In this document: positions 36,227 to 46,423 of the stretch, one piece after another
Layout: every line of letters begins with the position of its first letter
Numbering within the stretch: position 1 is the first letter of the stretch
From: Bacteroidota bacterium
GTDB taxonomy: Bacteria > Bacteroidota > Bacteroidia > Bacteroidales > TTA-H9
DNA length: 64,000 bases
Reading direction: 5' to 3'
Assembly (NCBI GenBank): GCA_003250395.1
Contig: QKGM01000038.1
Span: forward strand, 310,001-374,000
The notes under the pieces: model-generated
The model's input: only the letters and a program-made list of their open reading frames with translations
The model's database searches: none
What the model was told of the DNA's origin: nothing
Position numbers and translations under genes: made by a program

Positions 36227-37253
36227 ATCCCTCAGCTATTAGTTTATCTTTATTTATCTTTATCAAATTAATCAAGGCATTCGATGGAGTTACAAAGGTA
36301 AGACCATAGGCCAGTTCTGAACGCTGTTGAACAAAAACTTTATCAGTATATGGTTCCAGTGGGGCATACTTGTCAATCCCGGGTGTGCCGGCAGGGGTAA
36401 GTACTAATTGAGTAGAGGAAGGTGCTGAACGACCAAAACCTGCTACTTCAAATTGTTGGTCCGGAACGTTGAATGTAATCGCCAATCCTCCGCTGAAACC
36501 ATGATTAAATACAGCATCAAGCATGAAGGAGCCATGCCGGTCAACATTGATACCGTTAACCAACGCTTCGGTCATCATCATGTAGCCTATTGGAAATCCG
36601 AACACCCATGCCCGGTTACCTTCAGTGATTTTTTTGCTGTCACCAATCTTTATAGGTAAGGCAGGTGGTATTTCCAGCCCTGCTGATAGTGTTCCACCAA
36701 GTAGAACCAGATCGGATTGTTTATCCATGGCGAGTATAGTAAGTCCACCAGCTACAGGAACCTCTTTCACGTAGTTAATCTGGCTTCTTTTTATCGATAC
36801 AGTGTATATTAAAGGTTCTCCAGTAATATCTGCTTCATGGTACGTGTATATTGTATCGGGAAAGTCGACAACATGTGCACATGTCACTGCTAGGATCTTT
36901 TCAGATGAGTAGCTTAGAATAGTAGCTGTCCCGATTACGCTTTCAGGTGTTCTTATAACCCGTATAGCCTGAGATGAAAGGATAGTGAAATCACTTCCAG
37001 GTCTGATTCCGGAGTTTCTTGCAAATACCCATGTTGTATAATCTGCATAGCACCCGATTTTTTTTACAGAGTGCCCTATTTCAGGTAGTTTAGCGAGATG
37101 TTGCTCGCCAGGTAATCCAAAAGCGTAAAGTTGTGAATTGTTCTCAACCGAAGCCTGATTGATAGGCTGTTGTTGACAGCCCAATAACATGAATAGTGAT
37201 ATAAAAATTCCCATAATGTTACCATGATGGTTTGCTAAGCATAACTGAGTCAT
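36189..37253 (-). CDS. Trypsin-like serine protease lipoprotein
   Basis: A 354-residue protein with a lipobox LLGC (Cys26 from this start; an alternative start at 37214 leaves a shorter signal). A trypsin-fold catalytic triad can be assigned: His127 in VTCAHVVD, Asp181 in KQSDLVLLG and Ser254 in NHGFSGGLAI. A SpoIVB/DegP-type regulatory PDZ domain was not seen. It is expected to act in the periplasm or on the cell surface. It lies 33 bp after the AddA-type gene and overlaps the GH3 gene. Its substrate is unknown. Confidence 0.75.
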   Translation of the reverse strand: MTQLCLANHHGNIMGIFISLFMLLGCQQQPINQASVENNSQLYAFGLPGEQHLAKLPEIGHSVKKIGCYADYTTWVFARNSGIRPGSDFTILSSQAIRVIRTPESVIGTATILSYSSEKILAVTCAHVVDFPDTIYTYHEADITGEPLIYTVSIKRSQINYVKEVPVAGGLTILAMDKQSDLVLLGGTLSAGLEIPPALPIKIGDSKKITEGNRAWVFGFPIGYMMMTEALVNGINVDRHGSFMLDAVFNHGFSGGLAITFNVPDQQFEVAGFGRSAPSSTQLVLTPAGTPGIDKYAPLEPYTDKVFVQQRSELAYGLTFVTPSNALINLIKINKDKLIAEGYDITFLEEKPNK

Positions 37254-37286
37254 AGTTTCTTTGATTTATTATCACCGGGATATAAT

Positions 37287-40200
37287 TTAAACAACGAGTT
37301 TTACATGTGGAGGATCTGATAGATATAGCAACCACCCTTTTACATTTTCGTACCCTAATTCAGTCAGTGCTGAAGTATATTGTTTTATTTGGTCGTCATG
37401 ATTTTTATTGGGTTTCCCAGTTTTAAAATCGATAACAAGGGCTTCGTCATCGTTGATCATGACACGGTCTGGGCGTAACAGGTTACCATTCGCAAGAAGG
37501 ATAGGTGCTTCGGTTTTAACTTCACCTTTGAAATTGAAAAATGGCGCTACCTCTGGCTGGCGTACAATTTCAGTTATTCTGTTTTCAATCCTGAATGCAG
37601 TTTCCGGACCAAGTTTTCCATGAATGACGGCTTTTGAAATTTGTTGCGGTATGTCATCAGGGGTAATGATATTTGAAAGGATTGTATGTACAAGAATTCC
37701 AAAATCGATGGAAGCAGAGATATCTGCCAGGGTTGATTTGATAGAAGCAGGGCGTCCGACTGCAATCAGTTCATGCCAGTCGAAGCTAAGCCCTTCTGGA
37801 GGTAAGTAGGATTTTTGAGGTATTCCATTGTTTTTTAAACATTCTTCATTTGCTTCATAACCGAAAATAAAAGTATTCATCAGTGCTGATTCGGGCCATG
37901 CACTTTTTAACATGGAGCGTAGGATGAAAGATGTTCCCGGTGAATCTGATTCTGCCGGAGGTTCTGCCGAAAAAACATATAATCGGGAGATGGCCCTGGT
38001 AAAAGCGACATAGATGAGGTTTATCGCATCGAGTCTTGACCTGTCCATCTCTTCTTTGTAGAGGTTTGCAAAAGATGTATCCAGGGATCTGGTTTCCATT
38101 TTAACGCGTGCAGCGGGTAAAATACTATCTCCAACAGGTACATCAAATATCCAGTCGAATGTTCTTCCAGGTTTGACCCGGTTGCTGATGAAAGGCAGAA
38201 TTACTACATCGAATGCCAACCCTTTGGCTTTATGAATAGTCATCACCTGCACCGCTTCAGCCCCATCAGGAAGTTCAACTGAGCGTTTGGTTCGTTGATC
38301 ATCCCACCATTCGAGAAAACCTGGTAATCCGCGATGGTCTTTTCGGCTGAATTCCTGTACTGCATCGAGAAAAAATTGAAGATAGAGGTCATGGTGTTGG
38401 TTGAGGCCAAGCCTTCGTACAAGGTTTTCTGTCAGGTCATAAATTGGCAAAGAGAGGAGATAATCTGTACTGGCTTCATTGATGACTCCCTGTTCGGTTT
38501 TCAATGAGAGTTTTTCTTCTTTGCTGATCAGTTGCATCAATAATGTCAGAGATGTTTTATAAATCATGTTTTCTGGTTGATGCAATAATCTCATAGCAGC
38601 AACAATTGCTGATACACCAGGCGATGAGGAGAGAAGTAGTGACTCTGAGGAAATAACAGGGACTCCATCTGAAAGCAGTTCACGGGCAACGGTTGCGCAT
38701 TCATCATTCCCCCGGCAAAGAACTGCCATTTGAGCATAAGAGAATCCTTCGCTGATTGATTTTGCGACAGAAGATTTTACCATGGTAATGTCCCAGGATT
38801 TTCCTTTTCCTTCATCTCCTTTCCCATCATTAAAGACAATTTCAACACGGCCATTTTTTACTGCCCCCCCGGCAATCTGCAAAACATTATCATATACATC
38901 TTTTAACTCTGAAGAAAGAGAAGCTCCGGCATGTTTGAATAATTGACAATTGAAATCTATGATTTCCGGAGTGGATCTGAAATTTAACCTAAGTGTCTTT
39001 TGTTTATAATTCCGGACAAGAGTTTGTTCAACCTCTTTGAACCAAGGTGTATCGGGACGAGAATAAATAAGGGGTAATTGCTGAAATTGTGCAGTTTCTC
39101 CATTTCTCCATCGATAAATTGATTGTTTGCTGTCGCCTACAATCATGGCAATTGGATCATGGTCTTCAGCCGGAGATGAGAGGGTGTTGTGGATCAATGG
39201 TAAAATGTTTTGCCATTGAACGATGGAGGTATCTTGAAATTCGTCGATCAGGAAATGTCGGTATTTCTCTCCTAACCGGGCATAAATGAAGGGGACAGGT
39301 TCATTTAGGACAACGCTAGCGATCCTTCGGTTAAATTCGCTTAGGTGAACAAGGTTTCGGTCTCGGGCAACCTGAACTAAAAGGATATCCAGCAATGAAA
39401 GGGTAGCCATTGGAAAGAAATTGGCTGCAACTGCTTTAAGTGTTTGGTATTGTACTTGATTCGTCTCTACAATATCAATTGTATTTTTCAGTATTTGCGA
39501 TATGTTTCCACTAATTGTATTAATGGAGTCACGCACCAAAGGGCTACATTTAGATGATTCCCATTTACTGTTTTCCATTGCTGCCAGCACATGTTGGTTA
39601 GGTTTTAACCTGGAGAAATCTCCGTTCGCCAATCGTTCCATGTAATTATAGAAACCAGCATTTCCTCTTGCGGTATCAGCCATTCCGATCCCGTTTTTTT
39701 TCATTAGATCAACGAAGTCGAGTCCATACCTTATGAGATTCTGTTCAAACCTGGAGGTGAATTGTTGCAATGCAATATGTAACCTCAGAAAATCCTCAGG
39801 AGAGAAGTTTCTGAGGGGCTCTGCTCCTATACGTTCCCGTTCATCAAAGAGCGATTTGGCTATTGATTTGATTCCTGTTGAGATGTCCCATCCCTTTTCA
39901 TCATCTACTAAAGTTTTAACGAAACCTGTGAGTAAGGATGTAATTCCCTTATCTGAGCCTACCAGATTGAGTAATTCGCTTACAGTCCTGTTTATTAAAG
40001 AGTCGGTGTCAATTTCAACTTCAAAATTTACCGGCAGGTGCAGGTCGAAAGCAAAAGCCCTTACCACCCGATGCATAAAACTATCTACGGTGCTGACAGA
40101 GAATTCACTATAGCCATGTAGAATGAATTGAAGTACCCGTGCTGCTCTTAGCGGTACCAATTCAGGATTTACATTAAACTCCGGATCGTTTTTTAAGGCT

Positions 40201-40415
40201 TCAGCCATTGATTTCGATCCTGTTGAACCATTGGCCAGGGCGGCCAATGTCTCGGTAATCCTTCCCTTCATTTCGGCAGTTGCCTTATTTGTAAAGGTAA
40301 TAGCCAGGATCTGACGGTAACTGAACGGGTTTTCAAGTACTATTTTCAGGTACTCCTTGACAAGAGTAAATGTTTTACCAGATCCTGCAGATGATTTATA
40401 GACGAGAAGCGGCAT
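37287..40415 (-). CDS. UvrD-type helicase/nuclease, AddA-like
   Basis: A 1042-residue superfamily 1A helicase with a C-terminal RecB-like nuclease domain, probably the AddA/RecB-type subunit of an end-resection complex. The start at 40415 puts Walker A SSAGSGKTF at residues 8-16. Further helicase motifs are AITFTNKATAEMKGRI (Ia), FLIDEFQDTSIVQW (II), IVGDSKQSIYRWRNG (III) and VMTIHKAKGLAFDVV, with LIYVAFTRA (VI) near residue 860. The C-terminal nuclease has FGILVHTIL, RPDRVMIND and VIDFKTGKPNKNHDDQIKQY. No AddB-like gene is adjacent. It is divergent from the M50 protease gene over 76 bp. Confidence 0.9.
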   Translation of the reverse strand: MPLLVYKSSAGSGKTFTLVKEYLKIVLENPFSYRQILAITFTNKATAEMKGRITETLAALANGSTGSKSMAEALKNDPEFNVNPELVPLRAARVLQFILHGYSEFSVSTVDSFMHRVVRAFAFDLHLPVNFEVEIDTDSLINRTVSELLNLVGSDKGITSLLTGFVKTLVDDEKGWDISTGIKSIAKSLFDERERIGAEPLRNFSPEDFLRLHIALQQFTSRFEQNLIRYGLDFVDLMKKNGIGMADTARGNAGFYNYMERLANGDFSRLKPNQHVLAAMENSKWESSKCSPLVRDSINTISGNISQILKNTIDIVETNQVQYQTLKAVAANFFPMATLSLLDILLVQVARDRNLVHLSEFNRRIASVVLNEPVPFIYARLGEKYRHFLIDEFQDTSIVQWQNILPLIHNTLSSPAEDHDPIAMIVGDSKQSIYRWRNGETAQFQQLPLIYSRPDTPWFKEVEQTLVRNYKQKTLRLNFRSTPEIIDFNCQLFKHAGASLSSELKDVYDNVLQIAGGAVKNGRVEIVFNDGKGDEGKGKSWDITMVKSSVAKSISEGFSYAQMAVLCRGNDECATVARELLSDGVPVISSESLLLSSSPGVSAIVAAMRLLHQPENMIYKTSLTLLMQLISKEEKLSLKTEQGVINEASTDYLLSLPIYDLTENLVRRLGLNQHHDLYLQFFLDAVQEFSRKDHRGLPGFLEWWDDQRTKRSVELPDGAEAVQVMTIHKAKGLAFDVVILPFISNRVKPGRTFDWIFDVPVGDSILPAARVKMETRSLDTSFANLYKEEMDRSRLDAINLIYVAFTRAISRLYVFSAEPPAESDSPGTSFILRSMLKSAWPESALMNTFIFGYEANEECLKNNGIPQKSYLPPEGLSFDWHELIAVGRPASIKSTLADISASIDFGILVHTILSNIITPDDIPQQISKAVIHGKLGPETAFRIENRITEIVRQPEVAPFFNFKGEVKTEAPILLANGNLLRPDRVMINDDEALVIDFKTGKPNKNHDDQIKQYTSALTELGYENVKGWLLYLSDPPHVKLVV

Positions 40416-40462
40416 ACCGGTTATTTTGTGTTTAAAGGTAGAAAAAAACAGACAAGCAGTGT

Positions 40463-40470
40463 TATCTTTG
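40463..40470 (+). promoter_or_regulatory. -7 promoter element before the M50 protease gene
   Basis: TATCTTTG, an exact TAnnTTTG match, 21 bp before the ATG at 40492. Confidence 0.45.
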
Positions 40471-40491
40471 CTCATTTACCGTAAGTGTACC

Positions 40492-41166
40492 ATGAAAGAT
40501 AGTTGGTTTTTATATGGTTCTTTGGTTGTCTCATTGATAGTCATGAGGGTTCCATACATTGGTCAGGCATTAAGGGTGTTGAATACAATGGTTCATGAAA
40601 GCGGACATGCTCTGGCAGCAATCATAATGAGTGGGAAAGTGGTTAAAGTGGAGTTGTTTGCTAATCTGAGCGGTACTACTCATACTGTGAACAGTGGAAA
40701 ACTGGCTACAGTTGTCGTAGGATTGACAGGTTATTTCTTTGCTTCGGCGTTTGCCTGGATCGCTTCCCTGTTGGTTTCTGATTCCATGGGGCGTTGGCTT
40801 ATAGTTCTGTTAATGGCTATGGCAGTGATTAACCTGGTTTTCTATGTCAGAAATGGATTTGGTATGCTTTGGCTTGCTTTATTTATTGCAGGGTGTGGGT
40901 TAATTCTTTCAAAAGGTGGTAATGAATTACTACATTTCGTTGCAATTGTACTGATGGTTTTATTATTAGTAGATTCGGTCATGTCGGCAATCGAGCTAAT
41001 GGTCATCTCTGTAAAAACACCTGGAAAAGCAGGAGATGCCTCTATGCTGGCTAAAACTACGGGAATCCCACCTCAACTATTTGCACTTATATTTGTTGGT
41101 ATTGCTATTCTGGCGGTAGCAGATGCTATTATCAGATTTTTCCCCTCATTAAAAAGTTTGTTTTGA
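40492..41166 (+). CDS. M50-like membrane metallopeptidase
   Basis: A 224-residue membrane protein (start at 40492, MKDSWFLYG, rather than 40426) with a zinc-binding HExxH motif inside the membrane, HESGH at residues 35-39 in NTMVHESGHALAAII, and about six hydrophobic segments. This resembles the M50B-like family of intramembrane metalloproteases. The second half of the metal site (an NxxPxxxxDG-type motif of site-2 proteases) was not found, so activity is uncertain. Its stop overlaps the ATG of the following Cys-rich gene. Confidence 0.7.
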   Translation: MKDSWFLYGSLVVSLIVMRVPYIGQALRVLNTMVHESGHALAAIIMSGKVVKVELFANLSGTTHTVNSGKLATVVVGLTGYFFASAFAWIASLLVSDSMGRWLIVLLMAMAVINLVFYVRNGFGMLWLALFIAGCGLILSKGGNELLHFVAIVLMVLLLVDSVMSAIELMVISVKTPGKAGDASMLAKTTGIPPQLFALIFVGIAILAVADAIIRFFPSLKSLF

Positions 41167-41387
41167 TGCTTCAGGAAATATTAGTTGTTTTAATAATTGG
41201 TGGTGCGCTGATCTGGGCAGGTGTCAGGATAAGTAGGAATTTTGTAAACAGGGATACAGATCCATGTGATGGGTGTGGCTCATCGTGCGGTTCTTGTGCT
41301 GTAAATGATTTAAAAAAGGAGATAGAACAAAAACAACTCGAAAAAATGAAAAAGAACGATGTTTTAAACCAACATTTGAAAAATTGA
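41166..41387 (+). CDS. FeoB-associated-like Cys-rich small membrane protein
   Basis: A 73-residue protein with one N-terminal helix (LVVLIIGGALIWAGV), then a Cys cluster CDGCGSSCGSCAV (five Cys around residues 35-47) and a charged Lys/Glu tail. It resembles the FeoB-associated Cys-rich membrane proteins, although no feoA or feoB gene is in the window. The ATG overlaps the stop of the M50-like gene (TGATG), so the two are translationally coupled. The Cys cluster may bind metal or an Fe-S centre (inference). Confidence 0.65.
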   Translation: MLQEILVVLIIGGALIWAGVRISRNFVNRDTDPCDGCGSSCGSCAVNDLKKEIEQKQLEKMKKNDVLNQHLKN

Positions 41388-41518
41388 TTAATTTTGAGTT
41401 TTACAATATGCTATCAAATGAGTTGATAGATTGCAAAATGTATAGATCGATCTCTTCCTTAATAAAAGGATAGTTCCTCAAGATGTTTTAGTTATAGACA
41501 ATTAATATTTGAGATAAG

Positions 41519-41860
41519 ATGATTGACAGAGAAACATTCAGTATGACATATGATAACTTCGATAAGGAAGTTGTGGTAGAAATTATTGATATTTTCATTG
41601 CTGAGTACGCAGACCGGATGGCTGCTCTTAGAAAAGCTCTTGACGAACGTAATTTTGATGGATTGAACAAGCATAGTCATAGTCTCAAAGGTGTAGTTGC
41701 CAATTTTTATGATGATACTACTCATCATCTGGCTCGTCAGTTAGAAATGAAGGGGAAAGAAGAAATCTTTGAGGGAGCAGAGGATATTTATCGTGAACTC
41801 AAAGTAGCAGCAGAATCTCTGTTGGGAGAATTAAAAGAACTGCGAACAAGATATATCTGA
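41519..41860 (+). CDS. Orphan Hpt (histidine phosphotransfer) domain protein
   Basis: A 113-residue four-helix protein with the Hpt site HSHSLKGVVANF; His54 in HSLKG is the expected phosphorylated residue. Such modules pass phosphate between hybrid histidine kinases and response regulators. No kinase or receiver gene is nearby, so the partner is unknown. It is followed by a bidirectional terminator. Confidence 0.85.
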   Translation: MIDRETFSMTYDNFDKEVVVEIIDIFIAEYADRMAALRKALDERNFDGLNKHSHSLKGVVANFYDDTTHHLARQLEMKGKEEIFEGAEDIYRELKVAAESLLGELKELRTRYI

Positions 41861-41887
41861 TTGGATATTATAAGACGGAATCTGAAA

Positions 41888-41920
41888 GAAAAAAAGACCA
41901 GCTACCTAGCTGGTCTTTCT
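41888..41920. terminator. Bidirectional terminator after the Hpt gene
   Basis: A perfect 12-bp stem AAAGACCAGCTA/TAGCTGGTCTTT (41893-41904 and 41907-41918) with a CC loop separates the Hpt gene from the convergent TPR lipoprotein. Confidence 0.85.
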
Positions 41921-41939
41921 GTATATACAATACCTGAAA

Positions 41940-42962
41940 TTATCGATCCGTCCGATCCATTGCCTTGATGGCCATCGTGTGTTGAGGATCAATTTTCAGT
42001 ACATTTTTATAATCTTCACGGGCTTTCTCAACCTCTCCTTTTAACTCATACGCGTAACCTCGATTATAGAGAGCATTAGTCCAGTCAGGTGAAATTTGAA
42101 GCGACTGGCTGAACAAATTGATAGCTTTATCATAATCCTCTTCAATAACCATTGCTATATATCCTTTGTTATAAATTGCATCACGGAAATGTGCATCTAT
42201 TGCCAACACTGAATCATAGGCTGCAATAGCTTTAGAATAATCTCCACGTTCCTGATAAAAATAGCCAAATAAATACCATACTGCCTTGTTCTTGGAGTTA
42301 ATCTTCAGTGCATTTTTAAAATAACCTTCCGACAACTGGTCTTGTTTTTTCTGGTAGATCAGGGCAAGTCTTACCCAGGCATCGAAGTATTGGTTGTCCT
42401 GAGCAGTTGCCTTCATGAGGTTTTTAATCCCGCTCAGAGTATCCCCTTTTTCAAGATAAGCGATTCCTGCAATAAAGTAAGCCTTAGGATTAAAGGGGGT
42501 CTTATTAATTGCTTGATCGGCCAGCTTAAAAGCTTCATCATAATTTTTGAAGACAAGGTAAAATCGAGCATGGGCTACCATTGCTTCGTTATTATCGGGG
42601 GCGATAGCTCTTGCTTTTAATAAGGCTTTTTCCGCTTCGGAGAATTTCCCAGTCAGCTGGTACACATCCGAGAGTGCTATGTAACCTTCCGGATTCAAGG
42701 AATCTAATCCGATTGACTTACGAACATCCAATAAAGCAGAATCAGGCTGATTGTGGTCGGTAAACCATTTCGAACGTTCAATATAGTTATTCGGATTGGT
42801 GGGGTCGTTCAGTATTTTCCGGCTTAGTGCTGAGAGCTCAGGAGAAATGGAATCATTGGCCGATAAGGCGTGCTTTTGATGGTTCTGACAAGCTGACCAG
42901 ATGCCACTGAACATGGCAATCAGCAGACAAAGGGCTAGAAAATTGCGATTTATCATCCTCAT
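41940..42962 (-). CDS. TPR repeat lipoprotein
   Basis: A 340-residue lipoprotein (signal ending IWSACQNH, lipobox Cys at about residue 25). The rest is built from about eight tetratricopeptide repeats, for example PEGYIALSDVYQLTGKFSEAEKALLKA, PKAYFIAGIAYLEKGDT and TNALYNRGYAYELKGEVEKA. It probably acts as a periplasmic or outer-membrane-attached scaffold. Partners cannot be deduced. Confidence 0.85.
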   Translation of the reverse strand: MRMINRNFLALCLLIAMFSGIWSACQNHQKHALSANDSISPELSALSRKILNDPTNPNNYIERSKWFTDHNQPDSALLDVRKSIGLDSLNPEGYIALSDVYQLTGKFSEAEKALLKARAIAPDNNEAMVAHARFYLVFKNYDEAFKLADQAINKTPFNPKAYFIAGIAYLEKGDTLSGIKNLMKATAQDNQYFDAWVRLALIYQKKQDQLSEGYFKNALKINSKNKAVWYLFGYFYQERGDYSKAIAAYDSVLAIDAHFRDAIYNKGYIAMVIEEDYDKAINLFSQSLQISPDWTNALYNRGYAYELKGEVEKAREDYKNVLKIDPQHTMAIKAMDRTDR

Positions 42963-43079
42963 TCAGATTTTATAAGTGTGCAAAGGTAGAGAGTATTTGG
43001 ACAGACGCAATAATTTGTCGATGCGTTGTAATAACTCCCACATTTGTTCAGCAAGGAAGAATCAAGAAAAAGCCCGGGT

Positions 43080-43727
43080 TTAGAAATTTACTTTTTTCAG
43101 TTGTGTTACCTGTGTCATGGTTGTACCATATGGCTTCCATGTAAGATCAAACCTTACAAGTCCGTATGTCTTATTAATATATATGGTTCGTTTATAATTT
43201 GCATCACCAGGCATGAGTTGCTCAATCTCTGCACATTTGAAAGTGTTCAATGGTGTTGAAACAGTTTTGTCGAGCGACACAATTCGATGTGTAATAGTGG
43301 TGTCTCCGGCAATAATGTAATAGAACATATCGCCGACCTTTGAGTCCGATTTAAGATAAATCAGGGGATAATCACCACCTGGAGTACCGCATTCAGCAAA
43401 TTGGTTTTCATTCTTCATCCAATAAGAGATGGTCCCACTTTTATCAATCCAGTCCAGGTTTTCTTCTACCTTGAATACGGTATCGTTCATCTTTTCTGTG
43501 ACGGCAAAGGTATCAACTGCATTTCTTGATATCCCCTGTTGGGAGACTGTAACATCATATATCCATTGATGATTGAGATCTACAAAAGCAAAAGCATTAC
43601 CAATTGGTATTGGAACCGGATCATTCGTCCCATCGTCATCCTTTGAGCAGGAAAAGGCTAATATAATAGGAATAGCCAGTAGTAAAAAATGAAGTAAATT
43701 GCTGATAACGTGTTTTTCTGATTTCAT
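43080..43727 (-). CDS. Hypothetical lipoprotein
   Basis: A 215-residue lipoprotein with signal LLLAIPIILAFSCSKDDD (lipobox Cys at about residue 27, followed by acidic residues). The mature part is beta-rich with no motif I recognise (WIYDVTVSQQG, DSKVGDMFYYIIAGDT, INKTYGLVRFDLTW). It is on the same strand as the TPR lipoprotein, 117 bp apart. The function is unknown. Confidence 0.7.
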   Translation of the reverse strand: MKSEKHVISNLLHFLLLAIPIILAFSCSKDDDGTNDPVPIPIGNAFAFVDLNHQWIYDVTVSQQGISRNAVDTFAVTEKMNDTVFKVEENLDWIDKSGTISYWMKNENQFAECGTPGGDYPLIYLKSDSKVGDMFYYIIAGDTTITHRIVSLDKTVSTPLNTFKCAEIEQLMPGDANYKRTIYINKTYGLVRFDLTWKPYGTTMTQVTQLKKVNF

Positions 43728-44056
43728 AAGGTTGATTTTAAATTTTACATAAAAATAAAAATTATTATAATCAAATATCTTTTATGTAACCTGTGACAGA
43801 ATTATTTATTAACGGGAACAACTTCCTGATTTTGATTAATTAATCTCTTTATTTTGTAAAAGTCCTGCCAAACAGGAAACTGCTTAATGCTCCTTCCCTT
43901 ACGCTGCTCCCGCTCATCCTCAGTTTGGGAAAAACAAGTAACAGTAAAATTGAATTCTTTTCATATTTACAGTCAATTCATCTTTCAATTGAATACTCTT
44001 CGGGATTATCATTCTCCCACTTTTACTACCTTTGCTTTGTAATCCTTTAATCTGCT
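43728..44056. other. Divergent intergenic region before parE
   Basis: 329 bp between the minus-strand lipoprotein and parE. The parE -7 element is at 44027; nothing else was recognised. Confidence 0.5.
44027..44034 (+). promoter_or_regulatory. -7 promoter element of parE
   Basis: TACCTTTG, an exact TAnnTTTG match, 22 bp before the ATG at 44057. Confidence 0.45.
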
Positions 44057-45931
44057 ATGTCTGAAATTTCTCCCGAAGTAATTAGTTATGATGATAACAG
44101 TATCCGGTCGCTCGACTGGAAAGAGCACATACGTCTGCGTCCTGGTATGTATATTGGAAAGCTTGGTGATGGTTCTTCCCAGGATGATGGTATTTATGTG
44201 CTGATTAAAGAAGTTGCGGATAACTCCATCGATGAATTTGTAATGGGAAATGGTCGTCAGATCGACATTACTGTTCAGGAGGGCAGGGTAACCGTACGGG
44301 ATTTTGGGCGTGGAATCCCCCTTGCCAAAGTAGAAGATTGTGTTTCTAAGATTAATACCGGGGCAAAATACGATTCTAAGGCTTTTAAGAAGTCGGTGGG
44401 GCTTAATGGTGTAGGTCTTAAAGCAGTAAATGCCTTGTCATCATGGTTCAGGATTCAAAGTATCCGTGATGGAATGACCAAGGTATTGGAATATCGCAGG
44501 GGTGAACTTGTACTTGATGCCCAGGAAGAACTTTGTTCGCTTCCAAGTGGTACTATCGTGAGTTTTATTCCTGATGAAACCATATTTCAGGGTTATCATT
44601 TTATTCGGGAATATGTAGAGAAACTGATATGGAATTACGCTTTTCTGAATACGGGGCTTACCCTCAATTTTAATGGTCAGAAATACCTTGCCAAAAATGG
44701 ATTGCTCGATTTACTGAATGTGAATATGGACGATGAACAGCTTTATCCAATTATTCACATCCATGAGGAGGATTTTGAGTGTGCCTTTACTCATGGCGCC
44801 GCCCATTATGGTGAGGAGTACTATTCATTTGTTAATGGTCAGCATACTACTCAGGGCGGAACTCATCAGCAGGCTTTCAGGGAAGCTATCGTGAAAACGA
44901 TAAGGGAGTTTTATAAAAAAGATTACGACACCAGTGATATCCGGACCGGGCTTGTTGCTGCGCTTAGCATAAAAATTCAGGAGCCTGTATTTGAGTCCCA
45001 AACCAAGACCAAACTTGGTTCAAATTATATGGAAGAGGGGGGGAGAACTGTGAACCGGTTTATCGGTGATCTGGTCAAAAAGCACGTCGACAATTATCTT
45101 CACATGAATCCCGAAACTGCCGAAATAATGCAGCGTAAAATCCTTCAGAGTGAGAAAGAGCGCAAGGAGATGGCAGGTATTAAGAAAGCGGCTCGTGACA
45201 GTATCAAAAAAGTGAGCCTTCATAATAAAAAATTGCGCGATTGTCGTGTGCATTACAACTCTAACCACGAAAGAAAACTCGATGCTACCTTATTTATCAC
45301 TGAAGGTGATTCTGCCAGCGGTTCAATTACAAAGGCCCGCGATGTCAATACCCAGGCCGTTTTCAGCCTGAAAGGAAAGCCCCTCAACAGTTACGGAATG
45401 AGTAAAAAGGTAGTGTATGAGAACGAAGAATTCAATTTGCTTCAATCTGCCCTAAACCTTGAAGAAGGACTCGAAGGATTACGTTACAACAACGTGGTGG
45501 TGGCTACCGATGCCGATGTCGATGGTATGCATATCAGGCTCTTGTTACTTACTTTTTTCCTGCAGTTTTATCCCGACCTGGTTCGTGCCGGTCACCTTTA
45601 CATACTTCAGACCCCTCTGTTCAGGGTACGTAACAAGCAGAAAACAATATATTGTTATTCGGCGGAGGAGCGTGCAAAAGCTATCGCTTCCGTTGGGCGG
45701 AATCCTGAAATCACCCGGTTTAAAGGTTTGGGAGAAATTTCACCCAATGAGTTTTCAAATTTTATAGGCCCTACTATGCGTCTCGATCCTGTCATCCTCA
45801 GGAAAGATCATTCTGTAGCCGAAACGCTGTCGTTTTACATGGGGAAGAATACCCCGGAAAGACAGGTGTTTATCATTGAGAATCTCAGAAACGAGGATGA
45901 GGTTGAAGCTGAAATGCTTTCTTTATCCTGA
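44057..45931 (+). CDS. parE: DNA topoisomerase IV subunit B
   Basis: The ATPase subunit of topoisomerase IV, which with ParC decatenates daughter chromosomes. The 624-residue protein starts with [25 protein letters not shown], typical of Bacteroidota ParE rather than GyrB. The GHKL ATPase has [15 protein letters not shown] and [14 protein letters not shown]. The TOPRIM domain has [23 protein letters not shown] and [11 protein letters not shown]. parC is not adjacent; the next gene encodes a T9SS protein. Confidence 0.93.
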   Translation: MSEISPEVISYDDNSIRSLDWKEHIRLRPGMYIGKLGDGSSQDDGIYVLIKEVADNSIDEFVMGNGRQIDITVQEGRVTVRDFGRGIPLAKVEDCVSKINTGAKYDSKAFKKSVGLNGVGLKAVNALSSWFRIQSIRDGMTKVLEYRRGELVLDAQEELCSLPSGTIVSFIPDETIFQGYHFIREYVEKLIWNYAFLNTGLTLNFNGQKYLAKNGLLDLLNVNMDDEQLYPIIHIHEEDFECAFTHGAAHYGEEYYSFVNGQHTTQGGTHQQAFREAIVKTIREFYKKDYDTSDIRTGLVAALSIKIQEPVFESQTKTKLGSNYMEEGGRTVNRFIGDLVKKHVDNYLHMNPETAEIMQRKILQSEKERKEMAGIKKAARDSIKKVSLHNKKLRDCRVHYNSNHERKLDATLFITEGDSASGSITKARDVNTQAVFSLKGKPLNSYGMSKKVVYENEEFNLLQSALNLEEGLEGLRYNNVVVATDADVDGMHIRLLLLTFFLQFYPDLVRAGHLYILQTPLFRVRNKQKTIYCYSAEERAKAIASVGRNPEITRFKGLGEISPNEFSNFIGPTMRLDPVILRKDHSVAETLSFYMGKNTPERQVFIIENLRNEDEVEAEMLSLS

Positions 45932-46423
45932 ATTTTTCTTTTTACTTTATCCCATTTTATTTCCTGTGTAAGACAGAAGTAATATTCTCAAGGCCTGGAA
46001 TAATTGTTTTTTATTACGGCTGGATAGCCTCCCTTTTGATTTTCGGAGAGTATAACCGGGACTAAGAAATCAGCCTTTTCCCCGGAATGGCCTGTTTGGT
46101 TATTTCTCTTTGATTCTGTCATAATGTTAATTAGTCGTCAGACGAATTGATCCTATACTGATTATGCCGTTTTGAATAGAACTGTTTCAATATTTGTTTG
46201 GTTAGCTTAGTCTGGATTGATTACAAATAAGGTGCCGGAATTGGACAGGTAACAAGTCGCTATCATTCAGTTGATACAGGATACACGGCAACGTTTTCTT
46301 TTATTGATGCGTCAATACTACACGGGTTTATATCTGGCTGTCCTTTTTCTCGTTGTGAGTGATTGTCGCTCTTTTTTGCAATCACATCGAACCATTATTT
46401 AATGATTATAAATATCTTCTACT
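45932..46423. other. Intergenic region between parE and a T9SS gene
   Basis: 492 bp with no credible coding frame and no clear hairpin terminator for parE. The promoter of the 46424 gene must lie here, but no good TAnnTTTG match was noted. Confidence 0.5.

Noticed and set aside
44057-45931. Reading this gene as gyrB
   Set aside because: The N-terminus, length and [12 protein letters not shown] segment fit Bacteroidota ParE better than GyrB.
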